Positions 35,301 to 44,158 of a DNA stretch of 64,000 bases are shown one piece after another (within the stretch, counting starts at the first letter, position 1; every line of letters begins with the position of its first letter). The notes under the pieces were generated by a model. The model did not search any database. It worked only from the letters and a program-made list of their open reading frames with translations, and had not been told where the DNA came from. This stretch comes from Enoplosus armatus (lineage: Eukaryota; Chordata; Actinopteri; Centrarchiformes; Enoplosidae): positions 22,540,978 to 22,604,977 of the forward strand of contig NC_092192.1 in the NCBI RefSeq assembly GCF_043641665.1, read 5' to 3'. The position numbers and the translations under genes were made by a program.

Positions 35301-35328
35301 ATGTTCAATTTCAAGTCCATATGTCCAA
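32315..35328 (-). mobile_element. L2-clade LINE, 3.0 kb, inserted in collagen cassette 1
   Basis: Reverse-strand element, 5'-truncated within the endonuclease. Coding pieces in order: endonuclease end with SDHYLITFEFLLLDYTP (35115-35328); linker (34865-35083); RT start with KPSTCLLDPIPTWLLKEVLP and LANYRPISNLPFLSKILEKA (34219-34581); motif A LDLSAAFNTIDH and motif B GVPQGSVLGPILFTLYM (33940-34179); CYADDTQLYLS across about 33905-33925; and an open C-terminal frame of 248 codons (33076-33822) with DYCNSLLSGC and SLHWLPVKSRIEFKILLL. Stops and small deletions separate the pieces, for example just before YADD. The 3' UTR contains (GA)n/(CAGA)n and ends in '..gcgccatataaataaaatt' and GAATT repeats. 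Intron sequence of the cassette continues on both sides without visible loss. Confidence 0.93.
32558..32665. repeat. (GA)n/(CAGA)n tract in L2 3' UTR
   Basis: Purine-rich simple repeat inside the LINE 3' UTR. Confidence 0.9.
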
Positions 35329-35350
35329 TCTTGCCTTGAACTGTACTCAC

Positions 35351-35404
35351 TTAGGGTCTTCGGAGTCCTGGAGGTCCTATCTGTCCCTCTAAACCCGGAG
35401 GCCT
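35351..35404 (-). pseudogene. Collagen cassette 1, exon 2 (54 bp)
   Basis: Reverse strand: acceptor 'ttttctaccag', then 18 codons RPPGLEGQIGPPGLRRP-stop, then donor GTGAGTACAG. Gly stands at every third position except the first codon (R). The 54-bp length is the classic fibrillar-collagen exon unit. The last codon is TAA where the 43.35-kb copy has CAA (Gln). Confidence 0.85.
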
Positions 35405-35508
35405 CTGGTAGAAAAGTATGGTAACACATTTTAAGCCAAACACAGGGTGTGAACATTTCCGACAAGTTGAGTAACTGCAGCATATATATAACCATACAAA
35501 ACGTATAC

Positions 35509-35553
35509 CTGTGGGCCTTTGGGACCAACACTGCCAGCAGGTCTCAGGTCCCC
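35509..35553 (-). pseudogene. Collagen cassette 1, exon 1 (45 bp)
   Basis: Reverse strand: 'ttgtttctttcag' acceptor, then 15 codons GDLRPAGSVGPKGPQ, then donor GTATACG. Gly-X-Y periodicity is nearly intact (one Gly replaced, RPA). The 45-bp length is standard for collagen helix exons. Confidence 0.85.
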
Positions 35554-37893
35554 CTGAAAGAAACAATAAATGGTCCATCCACAAAGGAGGGAACCTGCAG
35601 ATTAAGTTTGGACAAATGGTTTGATGTCAATATAATTACATTTGCTTCATTTTCAGTTTTACACGTGAGAGGATTAGTGGACTGGTTATAGAGGGACAGA
35701 GAGGCTGAGTGGACTCATTACAGTGGGATAGAGAGGCATTGTGTAATGGTTGCAGTGGTAAAAAAAAATGGCTGATTGGAGTGGTTAGGATGGCACAGAC
35801 TGAGTGGAATGGTTTCAGTGGGACAAAGAAAACTGATAACAGTTGGACAAAGATGCTGAGTGCACTGTTTAGAGTGGGACAGATGGTACTCGTTATAATA
35901 GGACAAAGAGACTGAGTGGACTGCTTTCCATAGGATAGAGAGGACTGGAAACAGTGGACAGGGAGGCTAAGTTAACCAGTTACAAGGGACAGAGAGGACT
36001 GGGTACAGAGAGAAAAAGAGGCTGAGTGGACTGGTTATAGTAGGAAAGAAAGGACTTGTTACAGTGGGACAGAGAGGCTGAGTGGAATGGTTAAGGTGAG
36101 ACAGAAGGGACTGGTTACAATGGTACAGAGTGGCTGATTGGACTGGTTACAGTAGGAGAGAGAGGCTAAATGCAATTGTTACAGTGGGATAGAGGGGGCT
36201 GGTCACAGTGGGAGAGAGAGGCTAAGTGCACTGGTTACTGTAGGAGAGAGAGACTGAGGGGTCTGGTAAAAGTAGGACAGATAGGACTGGTTAAAGTGGG
36301 ACAAAGACACTGAGTGGACTAGTTACACTGGGAAAGAAAGGCCAGTGGAACAGAGAGGCTGAGAGCACTGGTTACAGTGGGACAGAGTGGCATGGTTACA
36401 GTAGGATGGAGTGGCAGATTGCAGTGGTTACAGTGGTACAGAGTGGCTGAGTGGACTGGTTATATCGGGAAAGAGGGGCTGGGTGGACTGCATAGAGTGG
36501 GACAGAGAGGCTGATTGGTGTGGTTACAGTGGGACAACGATGCTGAGTGCACTGTTTCGAATGGGAAAGAGAGGCTGATTGGACTCGTTACAGTGAAAAA
36601 GAGTGGAATGGTTATAGGATGAAAGAGAGGCTGAGTGGCCTGGTTAGAGTGGGACAGAGTGGAAGCATTACAGTGGAATAGAGAGGACTGGCTACCGTGG
36701 GACAGAAGGGACAGGATCGAGAGGGAAAGGGAGGCTGAGTGGTCTGGTTAGAGTGGGAATGAGTGCAAGCAATACAGTGAGATACAGAGGACTGGTTACA
36801 GTAGCAATGAGGGGCTGGGAAGATGGCTTACAGTGGAACAGAGAAGCTGAATGAACTGGTTATAGTGGGAAAGAAAGGACAAGATATAGTCGGAGAGAGA
36901 GGCTAAGTGGACTAGTTACAGTGGGACAGAGAGGCTGAGTGGTCTGGTTACAGTGGGACAGAAAGGACTAGATACATTGGGAGAGAGAGGCTGAGTGCAC
37001 TGGTTACAGTGGAACACAGAGGCTGAGAGTACTGCTTACAGTGGGACAGAGAGGCGGAGAGCACTGGTTATAGTGGGATAGAGTGGCAGATTGCAGTTGT
37101 TACAGTGGGAGAGGGAGGTTTAATGTACTGGTTACAGTGGGAAACAGGGGCTGAGTGGACTGGTCACCATAACACAGAGAGGCGGAGAGCATTGGTTACA
37201 GTGGGACAGAGTGGCAGATAGCAGTGGTTACAGTGGTACAGTGTGGCTGGGTTGACTGCATACAGTGGGACAGAGTGGCATGGTTACAGTAGGATGGAGT
37301 GGCAGATTGCAGTGGTTACAGTGGTACAGAGTGGCTGAGTGGACTTGTTAAAGTGGGAGAGGGATGCACAGTGGACTGGTTACAGTGTGACAGAGAAGAC
37401 TAGTGAGGAAGAGAAGATTAGTGGACAGGTTAAAGTGGGAAACAAAAACGAAAAGTGGACTTGTTATAATGGGAGAGGAGAGGAATGGTTATAGTAGGAG
37501 GAGGATTGTTTACAGTGGGACAAAGATGCTGAATGGACTGGTTACAGTGGAATAGAGAGGACTGGACACAGAGGGAAACAGAGGCTGAGTGGGATCGTTA
37601 CAGAGGGATAGAGAGGCTGAGTGGAGTGGTTACAGTGGAAAGGGAGGCTGAGTGGATCGGTTACAATGGGACAGAGTACTGTTTACAATGGGGCCGAGTG
37701 GCTGAGTGGACTGGTTACAGTGGGACAGAGAGGACTGGTTACAGTGGGACAGAGGGGACTGGTTACAGTGGGAAAAAGAGGATGAATGCAATGGTTACAG
37801 CAGGACAGATTGGAATAGTTACTGTGGGATAGAGAGGACTGGTTACAGTGGTGCAGAGGGGCTGGGTTGACAGCTTATGGTGGAACATAGAGA

Positions 37894-37937
37894 CTGGGTG
37901 GACTGGTTACATGTCCCACTGTAACCAGTCCACCCAG
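37894..37937. repeat. 18-bp perfect palindrome inside minisatellite
   Basis: ctgggtggactggttaca (37894-37911) and its exact reverse complement (37920-37937) flank an 8-nt loop. It is a small inverted duplication of a monomer. Confidence 0.9.
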
Positions 37938-38385
37938 CCTGTGTGGCTGTGGAGTGGAAGATTGCAGTGGTTACAGTGGGTCAGAGGCAGATTGGAGTGG
38001 TTACCGTGGTACAGAGTGGCTTAGATAACTGGTTGCAGTGGGATAGAGTGTCTGAGAGGACTAATTACAGGAGGAGAAAGAGGGTGAGTGTACTGGTTAC
38101 AGTGGGAGAGAGAAGCCTGGTTACAGTGGGACAGAGAGGCCGAGTGCACTGGTTACAGTGGGAGAGAGAGTATGAGTACACTGGCAGTGCAGTGGGCAGA
38201 GTTCCTGGGTGGACGAGTTACAGTTGGACAGATGGGACTCATTACGGTGGGACAAACAGAATGAGTGCACTGGTTACAATGGAACAGAGAGGATGAGAGG
38301 AAAGGTTAAGGTGAGACGGTCGGGACTGGTTACAATGGGATAGAGTGGAATAGTTACAGTTGGATAGAAAGGACTGATCACAGTT

Positions 38386-38574
38386 GGAAAGACTGTCCTC
38401 CAGGATTACGAAGACCCCAAATGAGTACAGTTCAAGGCAAGATGGCTAATGGAGACTTTTGACTCGTCGGGTATACATTTTGTTACGGTAAAGTACAGGA
38501 GGTTTAAGTCAATCTGTGCATTTTAACAGGGACATCCAGGACCTTTCGGTGCTCCTGGTCCTAAAGGGGATCCT
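38386..38574 (+). pseudogene. Collagen cassette 2 (partial): exon 2 end and exon 3
   Basis: Starts abruptly inside exon 2 ('gtcctccaggattacgaaga'; PPGLRRPQ frame) with donor mutated to ATGAGT. The intron is shared with the other cassettes. Exon 3 (38530-38574) has acceptor 'ttttaacag', 15 codons GHPGPFGAPGPKGDP with perfect Gly-X-Y spacing, and donor GT. It is the best-preserved exon in the array. The minisatellite begins within 15 bp of the donor. The abrupt left edge coincides with the orientation switch of the array. Confidence 0.85.
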
Positions 38575-39145
38575 GTATTCCAATGTAACCAGTGCAATCA
38601 GCCACTCTGTCCCACTGTAAGCTGTCCACTCTGCCCCACCTTATCAATTCCAATCAGCCTCTCTGTCCCACTGTAACCAGTCCACTCAGCCTCCTTGTCT
38701 TACTGTACTCAGTCCTCTCTGTCCCACTGTAACCGGTCCTCTCTGTCCCACTGTAACCACTCCATCCAGCCCTTCTGTCCCATTGTAAGCAGTCCTTTCT
38801 ATCACACTGTAACCATTCCACTCTGTCCCTCTGTCCCAGTGTTACCGGTGCACTCAGCCACTGTCTCACAATGTAACCCATTCTAACCACTCCAATCAAA
38901 CGCTCTGTCCCACTGTAACCAGTCCATTAAGCCACCCCCCCCCCCGCAACCATTGCACTATGCCTCTCTGTCTCACTGTAACCAGTCCACTCAGCCTCTC
39001 TGTCCCTCTATAACCAGTCCACTGACCCTCTCACGTGTGGAACTGAAAGTGAAGCAAATGTAATTTTATTGACATCACACCATGAGTCCAAATTTAGTCT
39101 GCAGGTTCCCTCCTTTGTGTATGGAGCATTTATTGTTTCTTTCAG

Positions 39146-39190
39146 GGAGCCCTGAGACCTGCTGCCAGTGTTGATCCCAAAGACCCACAG
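39146..39190 (+). pseudogene. Collagen cassette 3, exon 1 (45 bp), degenerate
   Basis: Acceptor 'tttctttcag' and donor GTATGTG are kept. The 15 codons read GALRPAASVDPKDPQ: three helix Gly positions are replaced by Ala or Asp, which no functional collagen helix tolerates. So splice signals outlive coding constraint here. Confidence 0.85.
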
Positions 39191-39235
39191 GTATGTGTTT
39201 TGTTTTGTAATATATATGCTGCAGTTATTCAACTT

Positions 39236-39280
39236 GGTTTAGAGGGACAGATGGGACCTCGAGGACTCCGAAAACCCCCA
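39236..39280 (+). pseudogene. Collagen cassette 3, exon 2 (partial)
   Basis: Codons GLEGQMGPRGLRKPP followed by donor GTGAGTACAG. The acceptor and about 50 bp of the preceding intron are deleted compared with cassettes 1 and 4 ('gttattcaactt' joins directly to 'ggtttagaggg'). Confidence 0.8.
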
Positions 39281-39391
39281 GTGAGTACAGTTCATGGCAA
39301 GACGGCTAATTTAGACTTTTGACTCGTAGGGCTGCTGCTTCATTCACTTCGCAGCTGGTACAGGTTGAAGTCAATCTGTGTATTTCAACAG

Positions 39392-39436
39392 GAACAACCA
39401 GGACATACCAGTGCTCTTGGACCTAAAGGAGATCCT
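39392..39436 (+). pseudogene. Collagen cassette 3, exon 3 (45 bp), degenerate
   Basis: Acceptor 'tatttcaacag', then 15 codons EQPGHTSALGPKGDP. Two Gly positions are lost and the donor is CT instead of GT. The minisatellite follows at once ('ctatcccaatgtaaccagtg'). Confidence 0.8.
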
Positions 39437-42400
39437 CTATCCCAATGTAACCAGTGCACTCGTCCACTCTGTCCCACTTTAAGCTCTCCCCTCCGTCCCA
39501 CCTTAACAATTCCACTCAACCTCTCTGTCCCATTGTATCAAGTCCTCTCTGTCTCACTGTAAGCATTCCACTAATTCTTTCCTTCCCACTGTATGCAGTC
39601 AACCCAGCCCCTCTGTCCCACTTTAACCAGTCCTCTCTGTCCAATTGTAACAAGTCCACTCAGCCTCATTTTCCCAATGTAACCATTGCATTCATGCTTT
39701 CTCTCCCACTGTAAGCAGTCAACTCAGCCTCTCTGTCCCATTGTAACCAGTCCTCTCTGTCCCACTGTAACCACTTATCACTGTCTCACTATAACAAGTG
39801 CACTCAGCCTCTCTGTCACTCTGTAATCACTGCTTTCTTTCCCACTGTAAGCACTACACTCAGCCTCTGTCACAATGTAACAATTGCGTTTAGCCTCTCT
39901 TTCCTACTATAACCAGTCCACTCAGCCACTCTTTCCAACTGTAACCAGTCCTGTCTGTCTCATTGTAACCAGTCCTCTCTTTCCCGATGTAACCATTTCA
40001 CTCAGCCTCTCTGTCCCACTCTGTGCAGTCCACCCAGCCCCTCTGTCCCAATGTAACCAGTCCGCTCTGTCCCACTTTATCCAGTCCACTCAGCCACTCT
40101 GTGCCACTGTAACCACTGCAATCTGTCACTCCATCCTACTGTTACCATGCCACTCTTTCCTACTCTAACCAGTGACCTCAGCCTCTCTGTTCCAGTGTAA
40201 CCAGTCCAAACCTGCCTCTGTCTGACTTTTACCAGGCATCTCTTTCCCACTGTAAATAGTCCACTCACCCTCGTTCCCAATGTAACCACTCATCTAACCT
40301 TCTTTTTCCCTGTCTAACCAGTTCTCTCTGTCTCACTGTAACCAGTGCAATAAGCCAGTCTGTCTCATTCTACCCAGTCCTCATCCATCCCACTGTAACC
40401 AGTCCACACAGCCTCTCTGTCCCACTCTAACCGGTGCACTTAGCCTCTCTGTCTCACTGTCATCCTTCCACTCTGTCCCATTTTAACCAGTGCACTCAGC
40501 CTCTCTCTCCCATTGTAACCAGTCCCATCCATCTCACCTTAACCATTCCTCTCAGCCTCACTGCCCCATTGTAACCAGTCCACTCAGCCCCCATGTCCCA
40601 CGGTAACCAGTTCTCTGTATCTCACTGTAACCTGTGCACTCTGCCTCACTGTCCGACTGTAACCAGTCCTTTCTGTCCCACTGTACAGTCCACTGAGCCT
40701 CTTTGTCTAACTGTACCCAGTCCTCTCTATCCCACTGTAACCCTTCCGCTCTGTCCCACTGTAACCAGTCCTGTCTATCCTACTGTAACCAGTTCACTCT
40801 GCCACTTTGTCTCAGTGTATCCAGTACTCTATGTCCCACTGCAACCAGTCCATTCAGCCTCTTTGTCCCACTGTCACCAGGAATCTCAGCCTCTCTGACC
40901 AAGTCTAACAAGACCACTCAACCTCTCAGTCCCACGGGATCAGGTCCTTTGTATCCAACTGTAACCATACCACTCTTTCCACTTAACCAGTGCTTTCTGT
41001 CCCACTGTAACCACTGCACTCAGCCTCTCTGTCGCACTGCAACCAATCCTCTGTGTCCCACTGTACCCAGTCCTCTCAGCCTCTCTGTTCCACTGTAAAC
41101 AGTCCACCCCTACCTCTGTACGACGACTCCCTACGACTGTATCCAGGCATCTCTTTCCCACTGTAACCAGTCTACTCAGACACACTGTCACACTGAAACC
41201 AGTCCTCTAAGCCTCTTTGTCCCACTGTATCCAGTCCACTCGATCCTAATGTAACCATTCCACTCTGTTTCGTTTTCTCAGCCTCTCTGTCCCATTGTAA
41301 CGAGTCCTCTCTCCACCACTGTAACCAGTCATCTCGGCCTCTCTGTCACACTGTAACAATTGCATTTAGCCTCTCTCCCCTACTATAACAAGTCCACTGG
41401 TTACAGTGGGAAAGAAGGGACAGGTTGCAGTGGGACGGATTGGATGAGTGGACTGGTCATAGTGGGAAAGAGATGCTGAGTGCACTGGTTACAATGCGAC
41501 AGAGAGGCTGGGAGTACTGGTTACAGTGGGACAGAGAGGATAAGAGCACTGGTTACAGTGGGACAGAAAGGCTGAGTAGACTGGTTACAGTGGGACAGAG
41601 TGGAAGGGTTACAGTGTGACTAAGAGGCTGAATGGACTGGCTAGAGTGGGACAGACAGGATTGGTTCCAGTGGAAGAGAGAGGACTGGTTAAAGTGTGAT
41701 ACAGTGGCTGATGTGAAAGGTTACAGAATGAGACAGAGACTGAGTGCACTGGTAACAGTGGGACAGAGTGGAATGGTTACAGTGTGATAGAGAGAACTGG
41801 TTACAATGGGACAGAGAGGTTGAATGGAGCAGTTACAGTTGAACAAAGAGGACTGGGTACAGTGAGGGTGATTGCAGCGGTTACAGTGAGACAGAGAAAA
41901 GGGGTTACAGTGGGAGAAAGAGGCTGAGTGCACTGGTTAAAATGGTAAAGAGTGGAATGGTTACAGTGGAAAGGAAAGGATTTGATACAGTGGGACTGAG
42001 AGGCAGAGTGGGACAGAGTGGACGCGTTACAGTGGGATAGATAGGACTGATTACAGTGGAAGAGAAGGCCTTAGAGGACTGCTCATAGTGGAACAGAGAA
42101 GCTCAGTGAACTGGTTACAGTTGGACAGAGAGGACTGGTTACAGTGGACAGATAGACTTACTGGACCGGATACATTGGGACAGAGAGGACTTGGTTCAGT
42201 GAGACAAAGAGGCTAAGCAGACTGGTTACAGTGGGAGAGAGAGGTCAAGTGCACGGGTTACAGTGGGATAGAGAGGACAGGATAGAGTGGGACAGGGAGG
42301 ATTAGTGTACTGGTTACAGTGGGAGAGAGAGGCTGAGTGCACTGGTTTAAACGAAACCGAGTGGAATGGTTACAGTGGGACAGAGTGGACTGGATACAGT

Positions 42401-42830
42401 TGGCCAGAGAGGCTGAGTGGTCTGGTCACATTGGGAATGAGTGCAAGCAATACAGTGAGATAGAGAGGACTGGTTACAGAAGGAATGAGGGGCTGGGAAG
42501 ACGGCTTACAGTGGAAAAGAGAAGCTGAGTGAACTGGTTATAGTGGGACAGAAAGAACTATATACAGTCGGAGAAAGAGGCTAAGTGCACGGTTTACAGT
42601 GGGACAGAGAGGCTGAGTGGACTGGTTACAGTGGGACAGAGAGGAATTAAAAGAGTATGACAGGGAGGATTAGTGGACTGGTTACATTGAAAAACGAGAG
42701 GGTTACTGGACTGGTTACAGTTGGACAGAGAGAGAAAGGACATGTTATAGTGGGAGAGAGAGGCTAAGTGCACTGGTTAAAATGAATTGAGAGGCTGAGT
42801 GGACCGTTACAGCGGGACAGAGAGGACACC

Positions 42831-43215
42831 ATGTTAAACCACAGTCAATGAAGACAGAGTCATAGCAAGGTTGACCATTTACTGTTACAATTCCTCATTA
42901 ACATGCTGGTGAAAACTGTAAACCCTAACAATACAAAAGTGTCTTTGTTCTTAACTTAAGCATTGCATTGTAAATAGCTATGAAAATATCTCATCTACCT
43001 GCATTTCTGGCAGGTGGTTGGTCACAAACGTCAATAAAGTGTTTTTAAATAACTTATCAAACACAATTTTTAACAAATCATGACTAACATATGATCTTTA
43101 ATCTAGAAATGCTAAACAAATTATTTAGTTATTTATTCTAAGTCAAACAAATTGTAACACAATAACCAACTTGACCAAATGCCAGGAGCCCAATCTGAAG
43201 TGGTCACAGGCAAGA
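42831..43215 (+). repeat. Repeat of unknown class, copy 2 (also at 21.98 kb)
   Basis: Begins 'atgttaaaccacagtcaatg' in place of a minisatellite monomer and ends 'gtggtcacaggcaag', exactly where the copy in the retroviral region ends its similarity. It lacks the two LINE tails present there and has its own deletions. It separates a minisatellite block from collagen cassette 4 and truncates exon 3 of that cassette. Confidence 0.75.
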
Positions 43216-43232
43216 GGAGGTCCTGGATGTCC
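43216..43232 (-). pseudogene. Collagen cassette 4, exon 3 stub
   Basis: Acceptor 'ttttaacag' followed by ggacatccaggacctcc (GHPGP), then the junction with the 42.83-kb repeat. Confidence 0.75.
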
Positions 43233-43351
43233 CTGTTAAAATGCACAGATTGACTTTAACCTCCTGTACTTTACCGATTTCGAACTGAATGAAGCAGCAG
43301 TCCTATGAGTCAAAAGTCTCCATGAGCCGTCTTGCCTTGAACTGCACTCAC

Positions 43352-43405
43352 TTGTGGTCTTTGGAGTCTTGGAGGTCCCATCTGTCCCTCTAAACCCGAA
43401 GGCCT
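43352..43405 (-). pseudogene. Collagen cassette 4, exon 2 (54 bp), open
   Basis: Reverse strand: acceptor 'ctaccag', 18 codons RPSGLEGQMGPPRLQRPQ, donor GTGAGTGCAG. No stop; two Gly positions changed to Arg. Confidence 0.85.
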
Positions 43406-43501
43406 CTGGTAGAAAAAAAAGTAAGGTAAGACATTTTATGCCAAACTCAGTGTCTGAACATTTCCGGCAAGTTGAATAACTGCAGCACATCAAACGTATA
43501 C

Positions 43502-43546
43502 CTGTTGGCTTTTGGGACCAACACTGCCAACAGGTCCCAGGTGCCC
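43502..43546 (-). pseudogene. Collagen cassette 4, exon 1 (45 bp)
   Basis: Acceptor 'tttctttcag', 15 codons GHLGPVGSVGPKSQQ, donor GTATACG. Four of the five Gly positions are kept. Confidence 0.85.
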
Positions 43547-43815
43547 CTGAAAGAAACAATAAATGCTCCATACACAAAGGAGGGGACCCTGCAGACGAAG
43601 TTTGGACTCATGGTTTAGTGTCAATAAAATTACATTTGCTTCATTTTCAGTTTCACGCGTGAGGGGATTAGTGGACTGGTTATAGAGGGACAGAGAGGCT
43701 GAGTGGACTTGTTACAGTGGGACAGAGAGGAGAAGTGCACTGGTTGCAGTGGTAAAAAAATGTCTGATTGGAGGGGTTAGAATGGCACAGACAGGCTGAG
43801 TGGAATGGTTTCAGT

Positions 43816-44158
43816 GGGAAGGTTGAGGTCCTTCGGTGTGTGCAGGAAACTGCTCCGGACTTTTTATGACACTGTGGTAGCTTCGATTATCTTCTATGCT
43901 GTGGTCTGCTGGGGCGGGGGGGGGCAGCACGGACAGGGACAGGAGGAGGCTCAATAGACTGATTAGGCGAGCCGGCTCTGTTCTGGACTGCCCGCTGGAC
44001 TCCATTGAGGAGGTGGGGGAGAGTTGTCCATCATGGACAACACCTCTCACCCCCTGCACGAGACTGTGGGGGCCCTGAGCAGCTCCTTTAGCAGCAGACT
44101 GTTACACCCACGGTGTAAGAAGGTGCGCTACCGCAGGTCGTTCATTCCACCTAAGTCT
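43816..44158 (+). mobile_element. LINE RT C-terminal fragment inside minisatellite
   Basis: Frames read LRSFGVCRKLLRTFYDTVVA and SIIFYAVVCWG, then RRRLNRLIRRAGSVLDCPLD, then MDNTSHPLHETVGALSSSFS and RYRRSFIP. This is the C-terminal region of the Rex1/CR1-like LINE family, with one frameshift. It is probably the part missing from the 28.9-30.9 kb family. It begins and ends inside minisatellite monomers with no 3' UTR or tail, so it may have arrived by template switching rather than normal LINE insertion. Confidence 0.8.

Noticed and set aside
37533..37832. Repetitive protein-like frame (TGYSGTERTGYSGTEG)
   Set aside because: It comes from 24-bp minisatellite units staying in frame by chance; 32-bp units break it and no start or splice context exists.
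38584..41398. Ser/Cys/Pro-rich frames such as 40703-41098
   Set aside because: Shadows of the inverted minisatellite; the same monomers give unrelated frames in other phases.
32151..43665. A functional collagen gene
   Set aside because: Cassettes repeat the same three exons, are partly inverted, and carry stops, lost glycines and lost donors.
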